From NCBI RefSeq assembly GCF_000585215.1, contig NZ_AONC01000061.1:1-62817 (forward strand): a DNA stretch of 62,817 bases, in the 5' to 3' direction. Below the pieces are notes generated by a model, which was given only the letters and a program-made list of their open reading frames with translations, was not told where the DNA came from and ran no database searches. The translations under genes were made by a program, and so were the position numbers. Origin of the DNA: Imhoffiella purpurea. GTDB lineage: Bacteria; Pseudomonadota; Gammaproteobacteria; Chromatiales; Chromatiaceae. Numbering within the stretch: the first letter of the stretch is position 1; each line of letters starts with the position of its first letter. Below are positions 13,003-26,814 of this stretch, piece by piece.

Positions 13003-13208
13003 GAGGACTAGCTGAATTGCCGCAATGGGGGAAAGTGAGCCGGCATGACGCGCAAGGAAGCGCCGCATGCCGTGGTTCGTTGCGAGCCCCGCCGGCCGAC
13101 ACGAACAGACCGAATGGGTCTTGGCTCAAGGCATGACGCGTCCCTGCATCACAGAATTCTCGCGCTTCATCCAGAGACTGAACGCGCTTCCTCGATCCTG
13201 AAGACGTC

Positions 13209-13583
13209 CTAGGCGTCGCCCGAGGATGCCTGCTCGGCGATCTGACGCTTCACATCCTCCATGTCCAGTTCCTTGGCCTTGCCGATCAGGTCGCGCAGAG
13301 CGCCCTCGGGCAACGCCCCCGCCTGGGAGAAGATGATGATCTGCTCGCGAAAGATCATCAGGGTCGGAATGGATCGGATCTGGAAATGGGCCGCGATATC
13401 CTGATGTTCCTCCGTATTCACCTTGGCGAACACGATGTCATCGAAATCCTCGGAGACCTTTTCGTAAACCGGGGCGAAGGATCGGCATGGACCACACCAG
13501 GGCGCCCAATAGTCCACCATGACGAAGTCGTTGTCCTGGATGGTTTGTTCGAAATTGCTGGTATCGAGCTCTACGACTGCCAT
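13209..13583 (-). CDS. Thioredoxin-fold protein with WCGPC site
   Basis: A 124-residue cytoplasmic protein with a single thioredoxin domain. The active site is WAPWCGPCRSF (Cys30 and Cys33) and the cis-proline loop is IRSIPTLMIF. It has no signal peptide and no second zinc domain as in TrxC. A charged C-terminal tail of about 20 residues follows the last helix. It should reduce protein disulfides. It stands alone between a DUF1249 gene and adk, so its partner is not indicated. The main trxA may be elsewhere. Confidence 0.9.
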   Translation of the reverse strand: MAVVELDTSNFEQTIQDNDFVMVDYWAPWCGPCRSFAPVYEKVSEDFDDIVFAKVNTEEHQDIAAHFQIRSIPTLMIFREQIIIFSQAGALPEGALRDLIGKAKELDMEDVKRQIAEQASSGDA

Positions 13584-13696
13584 GCTCTATTCCTGTAGCT
13601 GAAATTGCGGGGATGGTAACAGATATGGCTACTCCCCGCGGCGTTATCCAGGGCCGGCCCGGGCCGAAGCCCGAGAACAGGCCTGTCGATCAGGGA

Positions 13697-14377
<681 letters not shown>

Positions 14378-14527
14378 TTATATCGTTGACGGGTCAGTGT
14401 GCCACAGCAGCCTTGCCGAGAACCACCGACGGGACACGAAGCACGCCCGGACGCGGCGGCGCGGCCGCATCGCCCGGAACGCCCGAGCGAGGACGGCCTT
14501 CCCCGGACCGCCCTCGTGCGAACGGCG

Positions 14528-16447
<1,920 letters not shown>

Positions 16448-16469
16448 CTTGTGTCGTTACCTTGGATGA

Positions 16470-18365
<1,896 letters not shown>

Positions 18366-18463
18366 TCGAGAGAGGAGCCGCCGGCCTCCGGCCGCCGCCC
18401 CGCCGATCTTTGGCGAGGAACGCACCCCAGCGTGGCGCTGTTGGCTGGCCGCTCCCGATGGAG

Positions 18464-18883
18464 TCAGTGAGGAAATCGCTCGGCGTATTTCTGGATCCAC
18501 TCCATCGCGGCCTCCTCGCCCGAGAGGGCCCGGCCCTCGCGCTCCAACATCTCGCGACGGTAGTGCTCGATATGGCAGACCTGCTCGACCATGCGGAGCC
18601 CGTATTCGACATCGATGCCCTCGAAGCGCACGCCCACCTCGTAAGAGTCTCCTCCCTCACGACACCAGACCACGATGCCCTCGGCCTCGAAGACGGGCTC
18701 GGCGATCGGGATCTCGATATGGATCCCAGTACCGGGCATGATCGCGATACGCGATCTGAAGCAAAGTCCACCCTCGCCGATATTGCGAAGATAGTCGCTA
18801 TGGTCGGCCACCACCTCGCGCAGCGAATAACTGATGGGCATGTCCGACGGATGACGAAGAAATTGGCGTTCGATCGGAGACAT
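18464..18883 (-). CDS. PilZ-domain protein (probable cyclic-di-GMP receptor)
   Basis: From the ATG at 18883 (MSPIERQFLRHPSDMPISYS) it has 139 residues. The arginine motif RQFLRHP and the second motif NIGEGGLCFRS are the two ligand-binding elements of PilZ domains; the latter is a variant of (D/N)xSxxG with Gly replacing Ser. A helical C-terminal extension (YGLRMVEQVCHIEHYRREMLE) follows the barrel. It probably binds cyclic di-GMP, but the Ser change leaves affinity open. It converges with pgm and is divergent from the J-domain gene. Confidence 0.85.
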   Translation of the reverse strand: MSPIERQFLRHPSDMPISYSLREVVADHSDYLRNIGEGGLCFRSRIAIMPGTGIHIEIPIAEPVFEAEGIVVWCREGGDSYEVGVRFEGIDVEYGLRMVEQVCHIEHYRREMLEREGRALSGEEAAMEWIQKYAERFPH

Positions 18884-19047
18884 AGGCCAGCGGCGACACA
18901 AATGACACTGAACGATAGGATAGCTCAGACATGCGCCTCGTCCCGCGGCCCCGAGCGACGAGCCGGGATACGACCGGAATCGGCCCGAGCGAGGCGTCAG
19001 AGACATCGCCCCGACTCTCATCCGACCGGAGGGATCCAGCGCCGATC

Positions 19048-20838
19048 ATGAGCGCTCACTGGACGCAAGAGATCGCCGATTCGCTCGCGAGCGGACGGCC
19101 TTCGAACGCGCTGGAGCAGCACCTGGACGCGCTCCTGCTCTGGCTCGGCAACCCGGACAACCCAGGCGCCGCCGCGCTCGACGCGGCGCTCGCGCGCAAC
19201 CGGCTCGATCGCGGACGGGCGACGACCCGGGCCTATCGACTGCTCGACCGCCGACTCTTCCCTGCCGACCAAGGCCCTTCGGCGCAGACCCTGGGATTGG
19301 GACCGGATGCCGACCCGGCACTGGCGAAACAACGCTACAGGCGCCTGATCCAGGTCTACCATCCCGATCGCCATCCGAACCGAACGGTCTGGGCCACCCA
19401 GCACACCGAACAGATCAACCGGGCCTACGACAGCTTCCGACGCCCCCGGACCCAGGGTCGCCGACCGTCGGCATCCGCCACAGGAACAGAGGGGAGTCGT
19501 CCCGAAACGCAGGCGCACTCACCACAGCGCCGATTCGGACGCGATATCACATGGATCCTGTCTCGAATCCCCGGAAACGCCTGGAACAGGCTGCTCGGTC
19601 AGCCCAGGATGATGTACTGGGCCGGAGGCGCCCTCGCCCTGGCGCTACTCGCCGCGATCGGCTCATCCCTCCTGCACGAGGAGCCCAAGCCAAGACCCAG
19701 GATCATCCATCATCCACTCGGACAGACGGAGCGGAAGCCCCCAACGACGGCAACCGGCTCGCGCGAGGAAACGGCGCCCAACGACCCGCCCCAGCCCACC
19801 CAGCCGGTCGTGGCCTCGAACGCGATCGACAGCACACCCGAGCCGACGGGATCCAGACCGACCGCCGCAGCCGCGACGGCGGCCGACGAACCCGGCACGC
19901 CGATCACCCTCTCGCGCAGGAACGAGCCAAGCACCGACGCTCGGGAACCGGCACCGGAAGAAGAAATCGAGCCACAGCAGGACATGGCCGCCGCCGATCC
20001 GGCACGCGAACCGGATGCGGCGATCGAATCCACCAGCTCGACCACATCCCAGGGGGCGGAGGACACTGCCGCGAGCACGCGGTTTCCCGAGCCATCCGAT
20101 CCCATCCAGACGCACGAGGCGCCCACGCCGGAGATCGAGCCTCCGGAGCCATCAGCACCGATCGAACCGCCGGAACCCGAACCCTCTCCGATTCCGGCGC
20201 CTCAGACCGCCAGCCCAGCCGCCGAATCCTCGGCGCCGCGAATGCCACCGGAACCGGACGACCGGACGCCCGCTCCCGAACCGTTGCCCGAGCGCCAACC
20301 GCCGCCTCGTTCCGAGTCCGACAGTCGGCCTCGGATACCGCAGAGGCTCCAGCCGGAACTCCAGATCCCCGCGATCCAGGCCCCGAAACCTCCGGCCCAG
20401 CCAACATCTCCGCGCCAGCCACTGCAGCTCGGCGTGGCACCCGCGACCATCGGATCCGTCCCGGGCTCGGACCCGGACGCCACCGTCTGCCGTCAGGCCA
20501 CGGCACTGATGCAGCGATTCCAACAGGCCTACCAGTCCGGTTCGCTCGACGGACTCATGGCACTCTACAGCCCATTGGCCAAGGAGAACGATCTCGGAAC
20601 CTGGTTCGCGATCCGCCAGACCTACCGGCACTGGTTCGCCAGCACGCGCGCCCGGCGCATCGACTTCGAACAGCTCCAGGTCAAGCCCACCGCCAACGGC
20701 GGGCGCTGCGCCGCCATCGCCATCTTCAAGGTCGTCTATCTGGACCTGGACTCCAAACTGGCCCAGCGCGACGGGGTCATCGAGGTCCTGCTCGAGCCCA
20801 AAGGCTCCGATCTGCGCATCCTGCGCATGCGCTATTGA
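19048..20838 (+). CDS. Membrane-spanning J-domain protein with C-terminal NTF2-like domain
   Basis: A 596-residue protein from the ATG at 19048 (GGAGGG 13 nt upstream). Residues 80-131 form a J-domain with HPD at 105-107 in YHPDRHPN, which should stimulate a cytosolic DnaK. One transmembrane segment lies at about 189-209 (WAGGALALALLAAIGSSLL). A Pro/Glu/Ser/Thr-rich linker of about 260 residues follows. The last 120 residues (LMQRFQQAYQSGSLDGLMALYS ... LLEPKGSDLRILRMRY) look like an SnoaL/NTF2-like or Cds6-like domain. The topology predicts J-domain inside and NTF2-like domain in the periplasm. The client is unknown. PilZ and pgm are its neighbours. Confidence 0.75.
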   Translation: MSAHWTQEIADSLASGRPSNALEQHLDALLLWLGNPDNPGAAALDAALARNRLDRGRATTRAYRLLDRRLFPADQGPSAQTLGLGPDADPALAKQRYRRLIQVYHPDRHPNRTVWATQHTEQINRAYDSFRRPRTQGRRPSASATGTEGSRPETQAHSPQRRFGRDITWILSRIPGNAWNRLLGQPRMMYWAGGALALALLAAIGSSLLHEEPKPRPRIIHHPLGQTERKPPTTATGSREETAPNDPPQPTQPVVASNAIDSTPEPTGSRPTAAAATAADEPGTPITLSRRNEPSTDAREPAPEEEIEPQQDMAAADPAREPDAAIESTSSTTSQGAEDTAASTRFPEPSDPIQTHEAPTPEIEPPEPSAPIEPPEPEPSPIPAPQTASPAAESSAPRMPPEPDDRTPAPEPLPERQPPPRSESDSRPRIPQRLQPELQIPAIQAPKPPAQPTSPRQPLQLGVAPATIGSVPGSDPDATVCRQATALMQRFQQAYQSGSLDGLMALYSPLAKENDLGTWFAIRQTYRHWFASTRARRIDFEQLQVKPTANGGRCAAIAIFKVVYLDLDSKLAQRDGVIEVLLEPKGSDLRILRMRY

Positions 20839-20899
20839 GCCATCCCGTCCGGACACGAATCGCCCGATCACGAGAAATTTCGAGTGTCAAGAGGGGAAG

Positions 20900-21217
20900 T
20901 CAGGCGTAGAGATCCACGCCCTCGATCGTGTGCAGACCGTCGCGACGCTGCAACTGCAGAACCGACTCATAGGCCGCCACCGCCTGCCGGGCATAGCCCT
21001 CGTTCACCAAACGCCGGACCGGCAGCGGATAGGGACGCGGGGCCTGGATCTCGGCGCTCTCCTCGACGCGCTGAAAGGTCTCGACGACAGCTGCCGGTTC
21101 GACCGCGAACGACTCTTCGACCCGCGTCCCGCCATCCGTCCTTCCTGGTGCGGACCGATCCCGCGAAGGCTCGGGCTGAACCGGGTGGAAGGTCGTGTAG
21201 GAACCGGCAATCTGCAT
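20900..21217 (-). CDS. Small conserved-looking protein of unknown function
   Basis: A 105-residue reading frame from the ATG at 21217 (MQIAGSYTTFHPVQPEPSRD). The N-terminal half is Pro/Ser/Glu-rich and looks disordered. The C-terminal third, RRLVNEGYARQAVAAYESVLQLQRRDGLHTIEGVDLYA, looks helical and is the most protein-like part. It has no signal peptide and no known motif. It is convergent with the J-domain gene. Coding potential is supported by composition and GC-rich third positions only. Confidence 0.5.
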   Translation of the reverse strand: MQIAGSYTTFHPVQPEPSRDRSAPGRTDGGTRVEESFAVEPAAVVETFQRVEESAEIQAPRPYPLPVRRLVNEGYARQAVAAYESVLQLQRRDGLHTIEGVDLYA

Positions 21218-21728
21218 GGATTTCGTCAACCGATGGCTTCAGCCAATCAGATACCCACAGCCTTTCGAGGGGCGATCGCAACGAACAACGAAACGCCGAG
21301 ATTGGAGACGCAGGCCATCGTCGATCTCAGCCAACAGTGTTGCGGTCCAGTCTAACAGCGCCTTGGCGTATCCTAAAAGTGTTGCTCTGCACCCGACGTG
21401 TTGCATCCAAGCCCCAACGGGAGGCGCCACAGCCCGAAAGAGTCGCATTGCAGTCACCTGAGGAGATGCCGATGTATCAGTCACGGGGAAACCTAAGCCG
21501 CTGATTTTGCCAATGCCTGATCGACGCATTGTGTTTATCGGCGTTTCCCTGGGGAGACGGGGCATCATCGATTCGAACGAATAATGATCTTCTTTTCCAT
21601 ACCTCGTAGCGACAGACCATTTCTCAAGTGGGTTCCGGGTCGATCGAGCTCGCACAGGCGAGACCGCGGTGACGGACAGCCCCGGCGAGCAGAGCCATCA
21701 CCTCTCCCGGGAGGACCGACAGCTGGTC
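21218..21728. other. Intergenic region without a supported gene
   Basis: This 511-bp stretch separates the small unknown gene from the LysR gene, both on the minus strand. It is somewhat less GC-rich than its surroundings. Several open frames cross it but none shows a domain or start signal. I looked for riboswitch cores (cyclic-di-GMP, TPP, cobalamin) and saw no convincing match. It should hold the promoter for the 21217 gene. Confidence 0.4.
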
Positions 21729-22655
21729 TTAGTCGGTCAGGCCGAGCCCGCCAGAAAAGGGGGCTCGCAAAGCCCCCGGATCGGATCGGATGAGATCGGC
21801 CATGGCCTCCGCGGCGCGCGAGAGCGGCCGACCCGAGGGCCAGGCGAGGACCGTCACCCGCTCCATTTCCGGCGAGACGACGGGCGCCGCGCCAATCCTG
21901 CCGGCGCCCAGCTCGGGTTCGATCGCCCGATACGGCAGCAGCGTCCGGCCTAAGCCGAGCGCGACCAATTCCAGCATGATGCGCAGACTGTCGACCTCGA
22001 TCGCCACGTCCAGCGCCAGACCCAGACCGGCCGCCTGGCCCTCGACCAGCACCCGCAGACCGTGTCGCGAACCGGTCAGCACCATGGGGCCGGTCAAGGC
22101 CTCGCCGAGCGGCACCGGAATCCCGGGATCCAATCCGGCCGCTGAGTCCGCCACCAGCCAGAGCCGCTCGCGCCACAGCGTCTCGTGCTGGAGTCCGGCA
22201 CTGGTCAAGGGGTGATGCACGAGCCCCAGATCGAGCCGCCCCTGCAGCAGTCCATCCTGGATGGCCCCGCTGAGCGCCGAGGCGATCCGCAGGCGCACCT
22301 GCGGATAGAGCGCCCGATAGCGGTGAACCAGATTGGCCGGCAGGGCGGAACCGACGCTCGGCGGAACCGCGATGGCCAGGGAACCGGCAACCTCCTGGCC
22401 CGCGGAGGCGATGTCCGAGGCAAGCCGCTCGAGTTCGGCCATCAGCGGACGCGCCCGACGCTCCAGCTGGCGCCCGGCCTCGGTCGGAACCAGGCCGCGG
22501 CCGGTGCGCTGGAAGAGCTCGGCGCCAAGACCGGATTCGAGCTGCTTGAGCTGGCGGCTCAGCGCGGACTGGGTGAGATGCAGCCGTTCCGAAGCCGGGG
22601 TGAGACCGCCCGCGTCCAGGACGTGCAGGAAACACTTGAGGAGCTTGCTGTCCAT
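21729..22655 (-). CDS. LysR-type transcriptional regulator
   Basis: A 308-residue regulator. The N-terminal winged HTH is FLHVLDAGGLTPASERLHLTQSALSRQLKQLE, followed by the linker helix and a type-2 periplasmic-binding-like effector domain. The inducer is unknown. It is divergent from a DMT-family exporter gene with 114 bp between starts, and an ATATG-N9-CATAT site lies between them at 22671-22689. By the usual LysR logic it probably controls its own gene and the transporter. It belongs near the Nac/CysB-like branch by general appearance only. Confidence 0.9.
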   Translation of the reverse strand: MDSKLLKCFLHVLDAGGLTPASERLHLTQSALSRQLKQLESGLGAELFQRTGRGLVPTEAGRQLERRARPLMAELERLASDIASAGQEVAGSLAIAVPPSVGSALPANLVHRYRALYPQVRLRIASALSGAIQDGLLQGRLDLGLVHHPLTSAGLQHETLWRERLWLVADSAAGLDPGIPVPLGEALTGPMVLTGSRHGLRVLVEGQAAGLGLALDVAIEVDSLRIMLELVALGLGRTLLPYRAIEPELGAGRIGAAPVVSPEMERVTVLAWPSGRPLSRAAEAMADLIRSDPGALRAPFSGGLGLTD

Positions 22656-22670
22656 CGGAGACCAGAGTGG

Positions 22671-22689
22671 ATATGCAGAAAATTCATAT
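22671..22689. promoter_or_regulatory. Candidate LysR operator (ATATG-N9-CATAT)
   Basis: A perfect 5-bp inverted repeat with 9-nt spacing contains the T-N11-A motif typical of LysR regulators. It is centred 25 bp before the lysR start and 90 bp before the exporter start. Confidence 0.55.
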
Positions 22690-22769
22690 CTGACATCAAA
22701 TCTTTACGATTGAATCATAGCGGAATCCGTTGCACAAAGGAGGCCCCGCAATCCTCCCAGGACCCTCGC

Positions 22770-23786
22770 ATGCACGACGACCCGCGACACAGGACCGCAT
22801 TCCAGACACCCGCGCTCATGGTCTTTCTGGCCAACGTCGGATTCGCCTTCAAGGGCGTCTTCGCCAAGCTGGCGCTCGCGACCGGAATGACGGTCGGCGG
22901 GGTCCTGATGCTGCGCATCCTGCTGGCGATGCCGCTCTACTGGCTGGTCGTGCGTCTGCTTCCGGACGGACAGCGGACGGGCTGGCGTGATTGGCGCGAC
23001 ACGCTGCTCATCGGTACCCTCTTCACGGTCGCCACCATCGCCGATTTCATGGCCATCGACCATCTGGGCGCCGGTCTCTCGCGCATGCTGCTCTTCACCT
23101 ACCCGCTGCTGGTCCAGGCGCTCACCGCCATGCGCGAGCGGCGCGCCCCGACCCGACGCGAACTCCTGGTCTTCGCGCTCGCCTATCTGGGCCTGATAAT
23201 GCTGTTCGCGCCCAAGGGGTTCGGCGGCCATCTGGGCCGGAGCGAGTGGATCGGCATCGCCTGCGGCGCGACCGCCGCCGGCAGCTACGCCCTCTTCCTG
23301 GTCCTGGGACAGGATCTGTCCAAGCGGGTGGGCGGAGCCCGTCTCACCGCCATGATGAATACCACCACCTTTCTGGTATTCGTCCTCTACGGGCTCTTCT
23401 GGGCGGACTCGGAGGACTGGAATCTGCCGGTCGAGGGCGTCGGCTGGATCGCCATCATGGTGGTGGTGGCCACGGTGGTGCCCTTCCTGCTGCTGTTCGA
23501 GGGCATCCGCCACACCGGGGCCGGACGCGCCAGCCTCATCGCCCTGAGCGGCCCGGCGGTGACCCTGCTCGCGGCCTGGTGGATCCTGGGCGAGGAGATC
23601 GCGCCCATTCAGGCGCTCGGCTTCGCCCTGGTGGTCGCCGCCATGGGACTGCTCCACTGGCACCCGAGACGCGGAGCACACCGGACGCGGCCCGGTCCCG
23701 CAGACTCGCGGCACGCGCTCACGCGCTCGGGCACAGACGCACCCGGAACCAAAGGGCATAGAGAGCCGGCAGGAACAGGAGCGTGA
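22770..23786 (+). CDS. DMT-superfamily (EamA) transporter
   Basis: A 338-residue inner-membrane protein with about ten hydrophobic segments in two EamA repeats (MVFLANVGFAFKGVFAKLAL ... and LGRSEWIGIACGATAAGSYAL ...). Such proteins usually export metabolites, amino acids or drugs. The ATG at 22770 has AGGA 7 nt before it. The protein continues about 42 residues beyond the last transmembrane helix with a Gly/Arg/Thr-rich tail. The end of this tail overlaps the 3' end of the convergent RND gene by 68 bp. The natural stop may have been lost. Confidence 0.85.
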   Translation: MHDDPRHRTAFQTPALMVFLANVGFAFKGVFAKLALATGMTVGGVLMLRILLAMPLYWLVVRLLPDGQRTGWRDWRDTLLIGTLFTVATIADFMAIDHLGAGLSRMLLFTYPLLVQALTAMRERRAPTRRELLVFALAYLGLIMLFAPKGFGGHLGRSEWIGIACGATAAGSYALFLVLGQDLSKRVGGARLTAMMNTTTFLVFVLYGLFWADSEDWNLPVEGVGWIAIMVVVATVVPFLLLFEGIRHTGAGRASLIALSGPAVTLLAAWWILGEEIAPIQALGFALVVAAMGLLHWHPRRGAHRTRPGPADSRHALTRSGTDAPGTKGHREPAGTGA

Positions 23787-26700
23787 TCCCGGTCCCGACG
23801 ATGACGCCGCCGATCAGCACATAGGCGAGCGGCCCCCAGAAGGTATCCGTGGTCAGTGGCATGAAGGCGAAGACGGCGGCGGACGCGGTCAGCACCACGG
23901 GCCGCGCCCGCCGCACGGTGGCCTCGATCACCGCGGTCGCGGCCTCCATGCCCTGCCCCAGGTTGTCCTCGATCTGCTTGGCCAGGATGAGGGTGTTGCG
24001 CATCAGGATACCGGCCAGCCCGATCAGACCCAGCAAGGCGACGAAGCCGAACTGCTGACCGCCGGCCAGCAGGGCCAGGGTCGCGCCGATGATGCCGAGC
24101 GGCGCCGTGGCCACCACCATGAAGGTCCCGGAGAAGCTGCGCATCTGGAACATGATGACCGTGAGCATCAGCACCAGCATGATGGGCTGGACCCGCTGGA
24201 TGGAGGCATCCGCCTTGGCGGATTCCTCGACCGAACCGCTCAGGTCGATCCGGTAATCGAGCCCTAGGCCCTCGCGGATGGGTTCGAGCCGGGGCAGGAT
24301 CGCCTCGGTCACGTCCGGCGGCTGGGCCCCGACCACCTCGGCGTTGACCGCGATGAAGGGTTCCCGGTTGTAGCGTTTGAGCACCGGATCCTCGAAGTCG
24401 ACCCGCAGGGTTCCGGCCTGCGACAGAGGGATGCGGCGCCCGTCGAGCGTCTTGATGCTCAGATCCTCCAGACGCCCGGCATGCCCGATCCACTGGGGCA
24501 GACCGCGCACGACCAGATCGAGGTGACGGATATCCTCGCGGAGCTCGGTCGCCGCGAGGCCCGACAGCTCGTACTGAAGCTGGCCGGCGATCTCGCGCGG
24601 GGTGAGACCGATGAGACGCAGCCGGTCGGGATCGAGTTCGAGGCGGAGAACGGGCACCCGCTCGCCCCATTCGAGATGCGCGTCGCGGGTATTGGGGTGG
24701 CGCGCGACCTCCTCGCGCACCCGCTCGGCGATTCCGCGCAGCACCAGCGGATCCGGCCCCACCACCCGGAAGCTCACCGGCCAGATCACCGGCGGACCGT
24801 AGAGCAGCTTGTGGACCCGAACCCGGGCCTCGGGGAACGCGCCCTTCTCGACATGGCCCTCGAGGGACTCGATGATGGCGTCGCGCTCCACCGGTCCCTC
24901 GGCGACCAGGATCAGCTTGGCGAAGGCCGGATCGGTCAGCTCCGGGTTAAGTGCCAGGAAGAAGCGGGGCGCCCCGGCACCGATATAGGTCGAGATGGAG
25001 CGCAGACCGGGCGCGGACTCGACCAGACGCTCGACCCGCTCGGCGACCTCCTGAGTCGCCCGGATACTGCTGCCCTCGGGCAGATAGACGTCCACCAGCA
25101 CCTCGGGCCGGTCCGAGGTCGGAAAGAACTGTTTCTCCACCGGACCCGCGAGTCCGAGGATCGCCAGCACCAGGGTACCGAAGGTGAACGCGACCACCAG
25201 ACGCTTGTGGCCCACGCACCAGCGGATGACCGAACGCAGCCGGCGATAGAGCGGCGAGTCGTAGAGGGTATCCGCCCGCCCCTCGCCTTTCGGCCCCGGC
25301 GGCTTCAGCAGCAGCGTTCCCAGATAGGGTGTGAAGGTCACGGCCACCAGCCAGGACACCATCAGGGCGAAGGCCAGGACCCAGAAGATGTTGCCCGCAT
25401 ACTCGCCGACGCTCGACTGGGCGAAACCGATGGGCACGAAGCCGATGGCCGTCACCAGGGTCCCGCTCAGCATGGGGGCGGCCGTGACCGTCCAGGCATG
25501 GGCCGCCGCTCGGAGACGCTCCCAGCCCTCCTCCATCTTCACCAGGATCATCTCGATCGAGATGATGGCGTCGTCCACCAGGAGCCCCAGGGCGATGATG
25601 AGCGCGCCCAGCGAGACGCGGTCGAGATCGACCCCGCGCATCAGCATCAGCAAAAAGGTGAGTCCCAGGGTCAACGGAATGGCGATCCCGACAACGACTC
25701 CGGCGCGCCAGCCGAGCGCGACGAAGCTCACCAGCATCACCACCGCGACGGCCACCAGGAACTTGATCTGGAACAGCTCCACGGCATGCGAGATGGCATC
25801 CGACTGGTCGGTCAATTGCGCGAACCGGATGCCCAGCGGCAGCTCGGATCTCAGGCGCGTCTGGAAATCGGCCAGACGCTCACCCAGATCCAGACCGTTC
25901 TCGCCCCGCTCCATGACCACGCCGAGCAGGACGGCGTCCTCGCCGCCGGCGCGGATCAGATAGCCCGGCGGATCCTCGTAACCGCGCTCGATCCGGGCGA
26001 CCTCGCCCAGACGGACCAATCGGTCTCCGACCCGCAATGGGACCGCCGCGATGCTCTCCGGAGAGTCCAGCCCCTGATCCAGACGCAGATGGAGCCTGGG
26101 TCCCGAGGTCTCGATCAGACCGGTGGGCAGCAGCCGGTTCTGGGCGTCGAGCGCGTCGGCCACGGCCTCGGGCGTCAGCCCCAGGGTGGCCAGTCGCGCC
26201 TGATCGAACTCGACGAAGAACCGCTGCGGCCGCTCGCCCAGGATACGTACCTTCTGCACGCCCTGGATGCGGGCCAGCCGGTCGCGGATGCGCTCGCCCT
26301 CGCGCACCAGATGGCGTGGCGGCAGATCCGGCGCGGACAGCGCATAGAGGGCGAAATAGACGTCCGAGAACTCGTCGTTGACGAAGGGCCCCTGCACGCC
26401 GGCCGGCAGATGGGAGGCCTCGTCCTGCATGCGCTTGCGCACCTGATAGAAGAGCTCGGGGACCGCGGACGGCGGCGTGTCGTCACGGAAGTCGACGAGC
26501 AGATCGACCCGACCGGGACGGGCCGTCGTCTCGACCTTGTCGAAGAAATCGACCTCCGAGATGCGCTTCTCGAGCGGCTCGGCGACCAGATCCTGCATCT
26601 GTTGGGCGCTCGCCCCGGGCCAGACCGCCGAGACCACCAGGACCTTCACGGTATAGGCCGGATCCTCGGCCCGGCCGAGTTCGAGGAAGGAGAGGAGACC

Positions 26701-26814
26701 GGCGGCGGCCGTCACCAGAATCAGAAAGAGGGTGATCGAGCGCTCGCGCACGGCGAGCGCGGACAGATTGAATCCCCCCACCCCGGGAGCGCGGTCATCG
26801 CCGACGGCACTCAT
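23719..26814 (-). CDS. RND efflux permease (AcrB/MexB-like superfamily)
   Basis: A 1031-residue inner-membrane pump, typical in length for RND permeases. It has the N-terminal TM, two large periplasmic loops and two sets of TM helices. Family motifs include VWPGASAQQMQDLVAEPLEK and, in TM4, GALIIALGLLVDDAIISIEM, which carries an acidic residue pair for proton relay. TM4 and TM6 features fit proton-driven export of organic compounds rather than heavy metals. It starts with a 4-bp overlap (ATGA) with the upstream fusion-protein gene. No outer-membrane channel gene is adjacent. Confidence 0.92.
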   Translation of the reverse strand: MSAVGDDRAPGVGGFNLSALAVRERSITLFLILVTAAAGLLSFLELGRAEDPAYTVKVLVVSAVWPGASAQQMQDLVAEPLEKRISEVDFFDKVETTARPGRVDLLVDFRDDTPPSAVPELFYQVRKRMQDEASHLPAGVQGPFVNDEFSDVYFALYALSAPDLPPRHLVREGERIRDRLARIQGVQKVRILGERPQRFFVEFDQARLATLGLTPEAVADALDAQNRLLPTGLIETSGPRLHLRLDQGLDSPESIAAVPLRVGDRLVRLGEVARIERGYEDPPGYLIRAGGEDAVLLGVVMERGENGLDLGERLADFQTRLRSELPLGIRFAQLTDQSDAISHAVELFQIKFLVAVAVVMLVSFVALGWRAGVVVGIAIPLTLGLTFLLMLMRGVDLDRVSLGALIIALGLLVDDAIISIEMILVKMEEGWERLRAAAHAWTVTAAPMLSGTLVTAIGFVPIGFAQSSVGEYAGNIFWVLAFALMVSWLVAVTFTPYLGTLLLKPPGPKGEGRADTLYDSPLYRRLRSVIRWCVGHKRLVVAFTFGTLVLAILGLAGPVEKQFFPTSDRPEVLVDVYLPEGSSIRATQEVAERVERLVESAPGLRSISTYIGAGAPRFFLALNPELTDPAFAKLILVAEGPVERDAIIESLEGHVEKGAFPEARVRVHKLLYGPPVIWPVSFRVVGPDPLVLRGIAERVREEVARHPNTRDAHLEWGERVPVLRLELDPDRLRLIGLTPREIAGQLQYELSGLAATELREDIRHLDLVVRGLPQWIGHAGRLEDLSIKTLDGRRIPLSQAGTLRVDFEDPVLKRYNREPFIAVNAEVVGAQPPDVTEAILPRLEPIREGLGLDYRIDLSGSVEESAKADASIQRVQPIMLVLMLTVIMFQMRSFSGTFMVVATAPLGIIGATLALLAGGQQFGFVALLGLIGLAGILMRNTLILAKQIEDNLGQGMEAATAVIEATVRRARPVVLTASAAVFAFMPLTTDTFWGPLAYVLIGGVIVGTGITLLFLPALYALWFRVRLCPSA

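Noticed and set aside
12344-13129. A 261-codon minus-strand frame overlapping the DUF1249 gene
   Set aside because: The other frame matches YqiB in order along its length; this one has no similarity that I can see.
18378-18398. A GC-rich hairpin between pgm and the PilZ gene
   Set aside because: The stem is only about 5 bp and has no T-run on either strand, so I do not call a terminator.
21380-21560. A possible riboswitch (runs such as CACGGGGAAACC and GCCGCTGATT)
   Set aside because: The order and spacing of conserved elements do not fit the cyclic-di-GMP, cobalamin or TPP classes. A covariance search would be decisive.
21239-21655. A 138-codon minus-strand frame in the 21.2-21.7 kb gap
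   Set aside because: It has no motif or clear ribosome site and overlaps the likely promoter of the small gene at 21217.
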